This document shows, in pieces, positions 1 through 9,104 of a DNA stretch of 64,000 bases (its first letter is position 1; each line of letters opens with the position of its first letter). The notes under the pieces are model-generated. The model had not been told where the DNA came from and made no database searches. It saw only the letters and a program-made list of their open reading frames with translations. The DNA comes from Marinomonas rhizomae. GTDB taxonomy: Bacteria > Pseudomonadota > Gammaproteobacteria > Pseudomonadales > Marinomonadaceae. The stretch is from contig NZ_CP073343.1 of the NCBI RefSeq assembly GCF_024397855.1, positions 3,968,001 through 4,032,000 on the forward strand. The letters are read 5' to 3'. The position numbers and the translations under genes were made by a program.

Positions 1-617
1 GTACTAATGGTACTCGAGTTTTCGTTCACGCCGACATGTTGGACGCTTTCACCAAGGAATTAAAAGAACGCACCGAAGCTATGATCATTGGCGACCCGAT
101 GGACATGGACACGCAAGTGGGTGCCTTGATTTCCAAAGACCACATGCAAAAAGTACTTGGCTACATTCAAGCCGCTAAAGACGCAGGCGCGACATTATTG
201 TGTGGTGGTTACCAAGTCACGGAAAACGGCTTAGACAAAGGCGCCTTTGTTGCTCCGACTGTGTTCACGGATTGCACCGACGACATGCCACAAGTTCGCG
301 ACGAAATCTTCGGCCCAGTAATGTCTGTACTTAGCTTCACCGACGAAGACGAAGCCATCGCTCGTGCTAACGACACCAAGCTAGGCTTGGCCGCTGGCGT
401 ATTTACTAAAGACTTCGCTCGCGCTCACCGTGTAATTAACCAGCTACAAGCCGGTATTTGCTGGATCAACTCATGGGGTGCTTCACCCGCTGAAATGCCT
501 GTAGGTGGTTACAAAGAATCTGGTATCGGTCGTGAAAATGGCATCGAGACCTTGTACCACTACACTCAAAACAAAAGCGTCTTTGTCGATCTGAACGACA
601 TTCAAAGCCCTTACTAG
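1..617 (+). CDS. betB: Betaine aldehyde dehydrogenase, 3' part (5' end outside window)
   Basis: This is the C-terminal 204 codons of an NAD(P)-dependent aldehyde dehydrogenase that oxidises betaine aldehyde to glycine betaine. The reading frame is open from base 3 with the residues TNGTRVFV, which in BetB directly follow the catalytic cysteine; the first two window bases (gt) fit the end of that TGT codon. The family motif [10 protein letters not shown] and the C-terminal run [18 protein letters not shown] are visible. It lies 35 bp before betA on the same strand, the usual bet operon order, so the pair acts in osmoprotectant synthesis from choline. The internal ATG at 36 is not the gene start. 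BetB rather than another aldehyde dehydrogenase is supported mainly by the downstream betA. Confidence 0.93.
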   Translation, partial: TNGTRVFVHADMLDAFTKELKERTEAMIIGDPMDMDTQVGALISKDHMQKVLGYIQAAKDAGATLLCGGYQVTENGLDKGAFVAPTVFTDCTDDMPQVRDEIFGPVMSVLSFTDEDEAIARANDTKLGLAAGVFTKDFARAHRVINQLQAGICWINSWGASPAEMPVGGYKESGIGRENGIETLYHYTQNKSVFVDLNDIQSPY

Positions 618-652
618 GCGGGTCGCTTAACTTTTAATAGATGAGAAAGGTC

Positions 653-2320
653 ATGGCAAACGAAACGTACGATTACATTATCGTCGGTGCTGGCTCCGCA
701 GGGTGTGTGCTGGCAGACCGACTGACAGAAAGTGGCGAACACAAGGTATTGCTACTGGAAATGGGCGGCTCAGATAAGAGCGTCTTTATCCAGATGCCAA
801 CCGCCTTGTCTTATCCAATGAACACGACAAAATACGCGTGGCAGTTCCACACAGACAAAGAGCCAGGTCTTGATGGTCGCGAAATGCATTGTCCACGCGG
901 CAAAGTATTAGGCGGTTCGTCATCTATTAACGGCATGGTCTATGTGCGTGGCCACGCCTGTGATTTCGACCAATGGGAAGAAAACGGCGCCAAAGGCTGG
1001 AATTACCAAACTTGCCTGCCTTACTTCAAAAAAGCCGAAACATGGAAAGGCGGTGCGGATTTATACCGTGGCGGCGAAGGCCCATTGTCGACCAACAACG
1101 GCAACGACATGACTTACAACCCGCTTTACCAAGCCTTTATCGATGCAGGCGAAGAAGCAGGTTACGGCAAAACCGACGACTACAACGGTTACCGCCAAGA
1201 AGGCTTTGGCCCAATGCACATGACGGTAAAAAATGGTGTGCGTGCTTCTACGTCGAACGCCTATTTACGTCGTGCCATGCAACGCCCTAACCTGACACTC
1301 AAAACGGGTGTATTGAGCCACAAAGTCATCTTTGAAGGTAAAAAAGCCACAGGCATTGAGTTCAGCAAAAACGGCCAAACTCAGCAAGCTATCGCCAGCA
1401 AAGAAGTGATTCTATCGGCTGGCTCAGTTGGCTCACCACAGTTATTACAACTGTCTGGCATAGGTCCGAAAGACGTCTTAGATAAAGCCGGCGTACCAGT
1501 GCTTCACGAACTGCAGGGCGTTGGTGAAAACCTGCAAGACCACTTGGAAGTCTACTTCCAATACTACTGTAAGAAGCCTGTGACGCTAAACAGCAAGCTT
1601 GGTTTGATCAGCAAAGGCTTGATCGGTACACGCTGGATGCTTTTCAAAACGGGCCTTGGCGCGACTAACCACTTTGAATCTTGTGGTTTTATTCGCTCTC
1701 GTGCTGGACTAAAAGCGCCAAATATCCAATACCATTTCTTGCCAGCGGCCATGCGTTACGATGGTCAAGCCGCAGTTGAAGGTCATGGTTTCCAAGTACA
1801 CGTTGGTCCAAACAAACCTGAAAGCCGAGGAAAAGTGTGGATTGAATCTGCTAACCCAGCGGCGAAGCCGCGTATCTTGTTCAACTACATTTCGACCGAG
1901 CAAGACAAACAAGACTGGCGTGATACGATTCGCCTAACTCGTGAAGTGCTGCAACAATCTGCACTAGACGATTACCGTGGCGATGAAATTCAGCCGGGTA
2001 TGAACGTCCAAAGCGACGAAGAAATCGACCAGTGGGTAAAAGAAAACGTCGAAAGTGCTTATCATCCATCTTGTACTTGTAAGATGGGCGATGACAACGA
2101 CCCAATGGCCGTGCTGAACGAGCAATGCCAAGTGCGCGGTATCGAAAGCCTTCGCGTGGTGGATTCGTCTATTTTCCCGACCATCACCAACGGTAACTTG
2201 AATGCGCCAACCATCATGGTGGCAGAAAAAGCCGCCGACATGATTCTTGGCAAAGCAGCGTTACCAAGCTTAGATGCGCCCGTTTGGATTCACCCAGAGT
2301 TTGAAAGCAAACAGCGCTAA
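653..2320 (+). CDS. betA: Choline dehydrogenase (GMC flavoprotein)
   Basis: FAD-dependent, membrane-associated oxidation of choline to betaine aldehyde, the first step of glycine betaine synthesis. The N-terminus has the dinucleotide-binding motif IIVGAGSAG, followed by the GMC signature 1 region ([18 protein letters not shown]), GMC signature 2 ([15 protein letters not shown]), and the C-terminal [11 protein letters not shown] and [14 protein letters not shown] segments that hold the catalytic His and Asn in the family. Length (555 aa) matches BetA. I chose ATG 653 because GAGAAAGG lies just upstream and the protein then begins only a few residues before the FAD motif; an ATG at 641 is in frame and would add four residues, but has no ribosome site. 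Cotranscribed with betB and followed by a strong terminator. Confidence 0.95.
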   Translation: MANETYDYIIVGAGSAGCVLADRLTESGEHKVLLLEMGGSDKSVFIQMPTALSYPMNTTKYAWQFHTDKEPGLDGREMHCPRGKVLGGSSSINGMVYVRGHACDFDQWEENGAKGWNYQTCLPYFKKAETWKGGADLYRGGEGPLSTNNGNDMTYNPLYQAFIDAGEEAGYGKTDDYNGYRQEGFGPMHMTVKNGVRASTSNAYLRRAMQRPNLTLKTGVLSHKVIFEGKKATGIEFSKNGQTQQAIASKEVILSAGSVGSPQLLQLSGIGPKDVLDKAGVPVLHELQGVGENLQDHLEVYFQYYCKKPVTLNSKLGLISKGLIGTRWMLFKTGLGATNHFESCGFIRSRAGLKAPNIQYHFLPAAMRYDGQAAVEGHGFQVHVGPNKPESRGKVWIESANPAAKPRILFNYISTEQDKQDWRDTIRLTREVLQQSALDDYRGDEIQPGMNVQSDEEIDQWVKENVESAYHPSCTCKMGDDNDPMAVLNEQCQVRGIESLRVVDSSIFPTITNGNLNAPTIMVAEKAADMILGKAALPSLDAPVWIHPEFESKQR

Positions 2321-2343
2321 TAACAAAGTAAAAAAGCCCATAA

Positions 2344-2376
2344 AAAAACGCCTGCTAAATCCTAGCAGGCGTTTTT
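2344..2376. terminator. Bidirectional intrinsic terminator between betA and cpdB
   Basis: A near-perfect 13-bp stem (arms 2345-2357 and 2363-2375, core cgcctgcta/tagcaggcg) has an A tract on one side and a T tract on the other. It can stop betBA transcription on the plus strand and cpdB transcription on the minus strand. Confidence 0.85.
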
Positions 2377-2422
2377 CGTTTAAGCGCTTCGCTCTATTTC
2401 AATAGCCGTTATTTCAATTCAG

Positions 2423-4357
2423 CTATTTAATCTGAAACACAGCAAAACCATTGTCGTCTAAAGACTGGTAGGACATGTTTTTACTCGCTGCCTCTTTGGC
2501 TTTTGGCGACGTAGTAAACAACACCTTCGCTTTACCGAAACTCGCAAACGTCCAGTTACCGTCGGCCGCTGGATTTATGGTTGTCTGGCTCAATAAGTAA
2601 TTTGCCACCACATCGCGGTTCTTATCTGGCGCATCAATAACAATGGTCTCGCCATTAAGGTTAGGGAAATGGCCACCACCGCCCGCACGATAATTGTTGG
2701 TTGCCACCAAGAACTCATCTTTCATTCTTAACGGTTCACCGTTAAACATCGCCTTGGTAATGCGATGTGCGTCTTTATTAACCACCTCACCGTCCGCATT
2801 GTAACGAGCAGGCTGGGTGACATCGATCTTGTACGAGATACCGTCGATTACATCAAAGTTATAAGTTGGGAAAGATTGATTTACCAGTTCTTGTGACTTA
2901 GCAGAGCTAGCATCGATTTGATTAAACTGGCCGGCAGCCGCTTCTAACCACTCAACTACTTGTTCGCCAGTCAACTTCACGACTTTTAAATCGTTTGGAT
3001 AGATGTACAAATCACTGACGTTTTTCAACGCAATGTCACCCTTTGGCACATCGGTATAATACTCTGGACCGCCGCGACCACCCGCCTTAAACGGCGCTGC
3101 GGCAGACAAGATAGGCAAACCTTCATAAGACGTACCACGAACAATATTTTCCACGTACCAAATCTGCGCATTATTCACGATCTGGATCGATGGATCATCT
3201 TGCACGAGAGCAAAGAAGCTATTAATGTCTGCAGTGGATTCACCCACTTTGCGACGCATATAAGCCAAAGTACCTTCGTGTTCGGTTTTCACCGCGTCAT
3301 TAATGCTCGCATCGGCTTCAACCAAAGCCACCGTATTACGGCCTTCACGACGCGCAATGGCGCGCACTTCTGCTTTGCCACCGGCGACTTTCCAACCATT
3401 GCCAGCAGGCTCAAGTTTCAGATCAATCACCCCAAGGTGAGAACCCCAAAAACCGGGCATAGTTGCAGGTTTCCCAAATACCGTGCCTTTTTCGCCATCC
3501 ACACCTTCAAAGGCGTCTAATGCTTTGTCGCCAGGGAATATTCGATGCGAGTGACCAAACAAAATCGCATCAATACCATCGACTTTTGCAAGATGATAAG
3601 ACGCGTTTTCTTCGCCTTTCATATAAGGGGAATTCATCATGCCACTGTGCGGAATCGCGATAATCACATCCGCGCCTTTGGCTTTCATTTCAGGAATGTA
3701 TTTGTTGGCGGTTTCGATAATGTCTTTGGCGATGACTTTATGGGTTAAATTGTCTTTATCCCACGTCATAATTTGTGGTGGCACAAAGCCAATGTAACCT
3801 ACTTTGACCGTTTGTTCTTTGCCGTCAGAATCGACGAAGGTTTTGTCTTGAATCAGATAAGGCTGGAAATACGGCTGATCGTTAGACGCATCGTTGTCAC
3901 CGTCGTCTACATACACATTCGAGTTAACATAAGGGAAATTAGCGCCACTTAAACTTTTCATTAAAAAATCTAAGCCATAGTTAAATTCGTGGTTACCGAT
4001 ATTACCCACATCGTAATCCAACAAGTTCATCGCTTTAAACGCCGGGTGCGTTTCACCGAAGCGCAATACACGACCTTTCGCCACATAATCACCCAACGGC
4101 GTGCCCTGTAATAAGTCACCGTTATCCACCAATACAGAGTTCGTCACTTCCCCACGCGCAGCTTTAATCAAAGTCGCCACACGAGACAAGCCAACTGCAT
4201 CGCTTTGCTTATCGCCGTAGTAATCGTAATCCACTAAATTCATGTGAATATCTGTGGTTTCCATGACTCGCAGGTCAATGGTAGAAGCCTGTGCCATCGC
4301 AGCAAACAGCAAAGAAGAGGCGAACACAGTCGCGCCCTTAGGAACAAAAAACGTCAT
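2423..4357 (-). CDS. cpdB: 2',3'-cyclic-nucleotide 2'-phosphodiesterase / 3'-nucleotidase, periplasmic
   Basis: A two-domain 5'-nucleotidase-family metallophosphoesterase that hydrolyses 2',3'-cyclic nucleotides and then 3'-nucleotides in the periplasm, feeding nucleoside and phosphate scavenging. An N-terminal signal peptide ends near residue 24 (AMAQA-S). Metal-binding motifs are visible in order: TTDIH (34-38), NGDLLQG (from 79), GNHEFNYG (from 121) and GHSHRIFPG. The C-terminal domain carries substrate-binding motifs including NNYRAGGGGHFPNL. At 644 aa it matches CpdB. It is a single-gene unit convergent with betA, ending at the shared terminator. Confidence 0.93.
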   Translation of the reverse strand: MTFFVPKGATVFASSLLFAAMAQASTIDLRVMETTDIHMNLVDYDYYGDKQSDAVGLSRVATLIKAARGEVTNSVLVDNGDLLQGTPLGDYVAKGRVLRFGETHPAFKAMNLLDYDVGNIGNHEFNYGLDFLMKSLSGANFPYVNSNVYVDDGDNDASNDQPYFQPYLIQDKTFVDSDGKEQTVKVGYIGFVPPQIMTWDKDNLTHKVIAKDIIETANKYIPEMKAKGADVIIAIPHSGMMNSPYMKGEENASYHLAKVDGIDAILFGHSHRIFPGDKALDAFEGVDGEKGTVFGKPATMPGFWGSHLGVIDLKLEPAGNGWKVAGGKAEVRAIARREGRNTVALVEADASINDAVKTEHEGTLAYMRRKVGESTADINSFFALVQDDPSIQIVNNAQIWYVENIVRGTSYEGLPILSAAAPFKAGGRGGPEYYTDVPKGDIALKNVSDLYIYPNDLKVVKLTGEQVVEWLEAAAGQFNQIDASSAKSQELVNQSFPTYNFDVIDGISYKIDVTQPARYNADGEVVNKDAHRITKAMFNGEPLRMKDEFLVATNNYRAGGGGHFPNLNGETIVIDAPDKNRDVVANYLLSQTTINPAADGNWTFASFGKAKVLFTTSPKAKEAASKNMSYQSLDDNGFAVFQIK

Positions 4358-4473
4358 GAAAATACTCCATTCACAAAGATCTTTCTTATTAAAAAATACT
4401 AACCAAAAAGTCAGTTTTTATAGTAAGACGATTTTATGCGAACTTCATGCCTTTTTTGTGACAGTTGGTTTTG

Positions 4474-4508
4474 AGAAGGTTTAGTTATTTCAACTAAAGA
4501 CCTCTTCT
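4474..4508 (-). terminator. Stem-loop downstream of the OLD-type gene
   Basis: A 7-bp inverted repeat (tttagtt 4480-4486 / aactaaa 4492-4498) can be extended with a bulge by agaagg/cctcttct. A related unit, ttagttgatgtagttattaa, follows. There is no good T tract on the minus strand, so termination is only possible, not shown. Confidence 0.3.
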
Positions 4509-4529
4509 TTAGTTGATGTAGTTATTAAT

Positions 4530-6086
4530 CTAAAGTAAAGCAGTTTCAATTTTGGTAAAAATGTCACGAAAATCAGTTTCGAAATTTTGTTTAATATTCG
4601 AAGTTAAAATTTGAATGCAATGTAATTCGTCGAAGCCTAATTGCTCAGCGATCTCATAAAATTCATTATGTTTTCCGGCCTGAAGACCATATTCCAAAAA
4701 TTCACATAGCTCATCCTCATCCGCATCTACTTGCTGAGCTAAAGTTTGCGAAGTTTCAATGTTCTTTTGAACGATCCAAGCTTCTGGCCAAGTATCTCCA
4801 GGCAAAAAAGATACTTTTTCTTTAAACCATTCAACAAACTCAGGGCTGCTTGTTTCCGACATATCTTTTGCATGCTTCAGCAGCTGATTGTATTTATTTT
4901 TTTGGTCGCCATCGAATATAGCCAACACTAATTTCTCAGGATGTCTAAGGAATGCAGCCGCAAGCTGTCTTGATAATGCAGCAGCAGACCCAATCACTCG
5001 AATTGACACCCTTGATCTAAGCTTTGTTGGTAGTAACGCAGAAAGAAGAGACTTTGCCACTCCATCTTCAACGAAAATTTCTAGCTCTTCGTCCTCTTTA
5101 GCTCCCATCTTTGCCATAGCAAACTCAGGAGAAATAGAATACGTTACTTTGGTTTTACCACCAATCGCTTCTATATATCTACGCCCATCGGGAGGTAATT
5201 GTTGGAAAACAATCTTAGAATGTGTAGTGCATATGACTTGCGATTTTTGTTTTATACAGGACTCTTTTAACTTCTGAATTAGCTTTCGCTGAGCGTCAGC
5301 ATGAAGCCCTAATTCAATCTCATCAATAACGAGTAAGGCCCCCTTACCTGCAGAATATAAAACTCTAAAAATTTCGAATAGCGCGTTTTCACCTGCTCCC
5401 ATATTCAAACCTGAATATTTCACTCCTGCCACCTCCACAACTGGTAGTGTATATTTGGAGTGTTCTAGGAACCTCAATGATTCGTAATTTTTACCTAAGA
5501 TATAGCCAACAGTATCTTTGACTTCATCTTCCCATCCAAGTGGAGCCTGTTCCGAAAACTGTTTAGAGTATGATCGTGATTGGCTTCTTTCACTATGAGG
5601 AACTACACGGCTAATACCAATAAAAACAACAGTCCTATGAACACGACCAGCATAGTAATTCCATTTACCAGCCTCCTTCTTAAAACGTTTTTGTACTCCA
5701 ACACCCAAACCGTTTGGTAGGCTTGGTGATTTTTTCCAACTATCAAAGGCAATAGAATAGTTGATTTCAACCCCTACTGGAGAAATTTCGCTACTATGCT
5801 GAATAAAAAAATCTGAAAAAGTATAATAAGTAGCTTTTCTATCTTTGAGCTTATATGCCTTTTTTTTGTTATGGAAAGCACAACAAGCTAAAGCTAAAAT
5901 AGTTGATTTGCCGGCTCCATTTTTTCCCGCTATCGCAGTAATTGGGTAATCAAAGCTGAGATCCATTTCACTCAAGCCTCGCAGCTTACCTTTCTTTAGC
6001 TCAATTCGTTTGAGAAGTCCGTGACTGTAGTCATTTGAAAACCAATCTCTTAGCTTTTTATCTTTATCGCTTTCTCGGTATTTCAT
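4530..6086 (-). CDS. OLD-type ATPase with TOPRIM-like C-terminal domain (putative defence nuclease)
   Basis: An ABC/SMC-like ATPase: Walker A GKNGAGKST at 54-62, signature NMGAGE at 228-233, Walker B LLVIDE at 251-256, and TTHS (287-290) as the H-loop. After about residue 330 the protein changes to a segment with LEIFVEDG (acidic residue at 340) and LAIFDGD (Asp 392 and 394), which has the Glu...Asp-x-Asp layout of a TOPRIM nuclease. This order is that of the OLD family, which includes phage P2 Old, GajA-type and PARIS-type defence ATPases. No partner gene (UvrD-like helicase, reverse transcriptase, AriB-type effector) lies beside it. The coding sequence is visibly more AT-rich than cpdB and the peptidase gene on either side, suggesting horizontal acquisition. 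The defence role is inferred; the ATPase domain is clear. Confidence 0.75.
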   Translation of the reverse strand: MKYRESDKDKKLRDWFSNDYSHGLLKRIELKKGKLRGLSEMDLSFDYPITAIAGKNGAGKSTILALACCAFHNKKKAYKLKDRKATYYTFSDFFIQHSSEISPVGVEINYSIAFDSWKKSPSLPNGLGVGVQKRFKKEAGKWNYYAGRVHRTVVFIGISRVVPHSERSQSRSYSKQFSEQAPLGWEDEVKDTVGYILGKNYESLRFLEHSKYTLPVVEVAGVKYSGLNMGAGENALFEIFRVLYSAGKGALLVIDEIELGLHADAQRKLIQKLKESCIKQKSQVICTTHSKIVFQQLPPDGRRYIEAIGGKTKVTYSISPEFAMAKMGAKEDEELEIFVEDGVAKSLLSALLPTKLRSRVSIRVIGSAAALSRQLAAAFLRHPEKLVLAIFDGDQKNKYNQLLKHAKDMSETSSPEFVEWFKEKVSFLPGDTWPEAWIVQKNIETSQTLAQQVDADEDELCEFLEYGLQAGKHNEFYEIAEQLGFDELHCIQILTSNIKQNFETDFRDIFTKIETALL

Positions 6087-6172
6087 GAATATTCCTATTT
6101 TGAGCTAATCATTAATCCTTATTCACTGATACTAAAACGCTTACCTACTTTCTACCAGTAAAAAGCGAGCAA

Positions 6173-6232
6173 GAACCAAACGGCGTTTTGATGAGGTAGG
6201 CGGTAGTTTCGAAGATAAACGCCGTTTGGTTC
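6173..6232. repeat. 16-bp perfect inverted repeat upstream of the OLD-type gene
   Basis: The 16-base word gaaccaaacggcgttt at 6173-6188 recurs as its exact reverse complement at 6217-6232, separated by 28 bases. It lies in the 226-bp gap between the OLD-type gene and the YugP-type peptidase. It could be a transcription stop for the peptidase gene, an intergenic repeat, or the edge of an inserted segment. Confidence 0.6.
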
Positions 6233-6253
6233 GAGTATTGTGAGGACGTGACA

Positions 6254-6297
6254 TGTCGGATCACGGTCGTGCCTCCCTCATCCCGACCTACGAGGTG
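6254..6297. repeat. REP-like palindromic unit
   Basis: The segment has nested short inverted repeats: gtcgg (6255-6259) with ccgac (6283-6287), and cacg (6262-6265) with cgtg (6268-6271). On the minus strand it reads cgtaggtcgggatgaggg, which resembles the GTAGGTCGGG core of repetitive extragenic palindromes in several gammaproteobacteria. Only one copy is present here, so its repetitive nature is inferred from resemblance. Confidence 0.4.
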
Positions 6298-6312
6298 GGG
6301 GGAAGAAGTAAG

Positions 6313-6990
6313 TTATCGCTTAAACCAGCGCCATACGAAGAGTACTTTGATAAGTGCGGCAGCGACGTAGGTCATGGCGCAGGCGGTGAGGATTTTCTTC
6401 ACTTTGGGTAGGTCTTCCTGTGGGATGTAGTTGCCTTCTCTCAAAATGGGAAGTGCTTTGTTGAAGCTGGCGTCCCATTCTTCTGGCAATATCGCTAGTT
6501 GCACGATAACCGCTAATAATCCGGATAAACCAACAACCAAGGCATGCAAAGGCACAGCGTAGGGAATATGTAGCAGCAAGCTCAAGGCGGGCCAGCCAAG
6601 TAATAAACCTGCGGTGATTCGTCGAGCAAAATGCGCCAAGGGCAAATAGCGAGTGCTGAGGTGGGAAATTTTTTGCTTCTTCTCGTGGGCAATGGCATGT
6701 CCTACTTCGTGAGCCGCCACAGCAACCGCCGTTAAAGAGCGACCACTAAGGACACTCGGACTAAGGCGAACCGCATGTTGACCAAAGTCAAAATGATCAT
6801 GGCCTTCTTGTGCGGCTTCTACTTTTACTTCATTTAGTTCAAAGCGTTTCACCAAATGTGTCGCCAGCTCACCGCCTGTTCCAGGTAAATCTTCGCGATC
6901 CGTGGCGTAGCGCTTTAAGGTATATTTTACCCACGCGCTTGGCCCAACAAACAATAAAAGAGCGATAACAATACCCACAATCCATAACAT
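6313..6990 (-). CDS. YugP-type membrane zinc metallopeptidase (Zn_peptidase_2)
   Basis: A small membrane-bound metallopeptidase of the YugP family. An N-terminal transmembrane segment (residues 2-16) precedes the zinc-binding motif AAHEVGHAI (HEVGH at 94-98), and the fragment HFDFGQHAVRLSPSV is typical of the family just before the active site. Two hydrophobic segments around 125-165 and one near the C-terminus (198-218) anchor the rest. The length of 225 aa fits the family. Substrates are unknown for most members. It stands alone, divergent from the DnaJ-related gene. Confidence 0.82.
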   Translation of the reverse strand: MLWIVGIVIALLLFVGPSAWVKYTLKRYATDREDLPGTGGELATHLVKRFELNEVKVEAAQEGHDHFDFGQHAVRLSPSVLSGRSLTAVAVAAHEVGHAIAHEKKQKISHLSTRYLPLAHFARRITAGLLLGWPALSLLLHIPYAVPLHALVVGLSGLLAVIVQLAILPEEWDASFNKALPILREGNYIPQEDLPKVKKILTACAMTYVAAALIKVLFVWRWFKR

Positions 6991-7097
6991 AACGTTGTCT
7001 TTCTATTACCCAAGTTAAAAAAGTTCCGGCTCAACTTTGACCATTTTTAGGTTCATCACATACACTGTAGTAAATACCTAAAGTATACGAGCTAGAT

Positions 7098-7676
7098 ATG
7101 AAAAATCCTTTAGTTGGTCCGATTCTCGCGATCCTAAAAAACCACCCAAATGGTATGAGTGAGTTTGACATACTAAAAGAGCTAAAGATCCAGCTAACAG
7201 AATTTAGTCAGCTCGCGGACGATCCTAATTTACAACTGTTTCGTCAGCACTTTCTCATTATGAATGCTTTGTATCAATTGCAAAGCAGTCTCTGGCAAGA
7301 AGAAAAGCTGATGCTAAACATCAGTGCACTTCGAATTCACCTAGTTAGCGCATCCGATATTCAATTGTCTGCTAGTACCAGTTTAAACGACAGCGTCGAT
7401 GCAAAGTTAGCGGCTTACTACTTAGACTGGGAAGAATACGAAAAAACCGATGAAGATGAAGTTTCTCGCCTTCTTAATAGTTTTTACAAAGGAATAAGCT
7501 TATCGGGCAATCGAGATTCGGCCTTAAAAACCCTGCAAATAGACAGCAACAACCCTACCAAGACGATTATCAAGCAACAGTATCGTAAGCTCGCACAGAA
7601 GCATCACCCAGACAGAGGTGGCGACCAAGATATCTTCATTGGACTCAGACAAGCCTATGAATACCTCATGTTCTGA
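7098..7676 (+). CDS. DnaJ-related protein with C-terminal J domain
   Basis: The first ~130 residues match the pattern of the DnaJ-related N-terminal domain (start MKNPLVGPILAILKNHPNGMSEFDILKEL), and the last ~55 residues are a compact J domain with the HPD motif (170-172) inside LAQKHHPDRGG. J domains stimulate the ATPase of Hsp70 (DnaK); this family places the J domain at the C-terminus and lacks the Gly/Phe and zinc-finger regions of DnaJ, so it is a specialised co-chaperone of unknown client. Single gene with its own start at 7098. Confidence 0.85.
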   Translation: MKNPLVGPILAILKNHPNGMSEFDILKELKIQLTEFSQLADDPNLQLFRQHFLIMNALYQLQSSLWQEEKLMLNISALRIHLVSASDIQLSASTSLNDSVDAKLAAYYLDWEEYEKTDEDEVSRLLNSFYKGISLSGNRDSALKTLQIDSNNPTKTIIKQQYRKLAQKHHPDRGGDQDIFIGLRQAYEYLMF

Positions 7677-7836
7677 TCTCTATGGCGTTGGCAAAGTGTA
7701 AAAGCCTTTCCCTATCGTTGCTTTCATTTCTATAAAAACACAAGATGAACCTCGCCCGCTATTCATTGTCAAAACAGGCGTGGTCAAAACTCAACTATTT
7801 ATTATTTTACCGATTCATTTTATAGAAATAGGGCTT

Positions 7837-9024
7837 ATGATTTTTTCTTCTTTTTTACGACACCTTTTACCGCCTAAAACACATCGCCGCTTCCTAATTC
7901 GTCCTCTTTGTCTCATTTCTTTTACCTTATTGAGCAGCTGCAGTGTTAACGAGATTGATAGCTCCAATGACTTTGAAAACAATGGCCGAGACACAACGTC
8001 ACTGAAACGTGAGACATTGTATTTGAAAGAAAGTCTGCCACCGGGCTTGCCCATGCCTGACGAGAGCTTCGAAAATGGCTTACAGCAACAACTAAAATAC
8101 TTGAACCGCATTGGCGATAAAGATTTCGTACTTGAGAACACGCAAACCAGTGCGGCAGATTTAAAAATCGTTGCTCAAGAAATTGGTAAATGGTTGCACA
8201 ACCCCGCACAACAGCCGCAACTCATTGCTCATCAATTATCAGGGCAAGACCAAAGAGGCAACGTGCAAATCACAGGATACTATGTACCTGTTTTACCGGT
8301 GCGACACTTACCGGATGAGGTCTATCGCTACCCACTTTATCGTAAACCGGCACAACGAAATGTTGACGGAACTTACCCTTCTCGCGAAGAAATAGATTTT
8401 GAAAATGCCCTCGCAGGACAAGGATTAGAAATTGCTTACACCTCTAGTTTGGTCGACAATTTTTTCTTGCATGTGCAAGGTTCTGGCGTCGTTCAATATG
8501 AAGATGGTGAGCAGAAGCTCTTGTCTTGGGGCGGAGTAAACGGTCATGCTTATCGCAGTTTAGGAAAAGAACTGATTGAGCGAGGTGAAATCGATCGAGC
8601 CCATATTTCCGCCCAAAGCATTCGCCAATGGCTAAGTGATCACCCAGATAGAAACCGTGAAATTTTATCCACTAACCCAAGTTATTTGTTTTTTAGCGAA
8701 GGCCCCAAAAGCCCAGTTGGTGCGGCTAACGTGCCATTAACGCCTTTGTATTCCGCCGCAGTTGACCCCAATGTCATTCCACTTGGCTCCATTTTATTGG
8801 CACAAGTTCCGAAGCTAGACACTTACGGTAACCTAGTTGGCCATGAGTTTCGTCTTTTGCTAGCGCAAGATAAAGGCGGTGCGATCAAAGGGCCGGGGCA
8901 CATTGATTGGTACCAAGGGATAGGCGAAGAAGCGCACTTCCATGCGGGCCAGCTAAAGCATTTTGGCAAGGTTTGGTTATTACTACCAAAGAATCCAGCG
9001 CCGAAAATTCTCATTGCTCAGTAA
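7837..9024 (+). CDS. mltA: Membrane-bound lytic murein transglycosylase A
   Basis: An outer-membrane lipoprotein that cleaves peptidoglycan glycan strands to 1,6-anhydromuropeptides. The N-terminus is a lipoprotein signal (hydrophobic stretch then LLSSC lipobox). The MltA core is clear (VQITGYYVPVLPVRHLPDEV and FFLHVQGSGVVQ), followed by the C-terminal 3D domain with the catalytic-Asp region LLLAQDKGGAIKGPGHIDWY. I chose ATG 7837, preceded by ATAGGG, which gives a compact lipoprotein signal; a GTG at 7780 is in frame but adds 19 residues before it. Length about 395 aa. Confidence 0.92.
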   Translation: MIFSSFLRHLLPPKTHRRFLIRPLCLISFTLLSSCSVNEIDSSNDFENNGRDTTSLKRETLYLKESLPPGLPMPDESFENGLQQQLKYLNRIGDKDFVLENTQTSAADLKIVAQEIGKWLHNPAQQPQLIAHQLSGQDQRGNVQITGYYVPVLPVRHLPDEVYRYPLYRKPAQRNVDGTYPSREEIDFENALAGQGLEIAYTSSLVDNFFLHVQGSGVVQYEDGEQKLLSWGGVNGHAYRSLGKELIERGEIDRAHISAQSIRQWLSDHPDRNREILSTNPSYLFFSEGPKSPVGAANVPLTPLYSAAVDPNVIPLGSILLAQVPKLDTYGNLVGHEFRLLLAQDKGGAIKGPGHIDWYQGIGEEAHFHAGQLKHFGKVWLLLPKNPAPKILIAQ

Positions 9025-9038
9025 GCTATTTTTGAAAC

Positions 9039-9077
9039 AAAAACGCCGCGCTTTGAGTATTAAAGTGCGGCGTTTTT
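9039..9077. terminator. Bidirectional terminator between mltA and the TonB operon
   Basis: A G/C-rich stem (aaaaacgccgc at 9039-9049 with gcggcgttttt at 9067-9077, plus an inner cttt/aaag) is flanked by A and T tracts. It serves convergent mltA and the TonB-ExbD-ExbB operon. Confidence 0.85.
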
Positions 9078-9104
9078 ATTCTTCAGTATCTCAGGTTCAC
9101 TATC

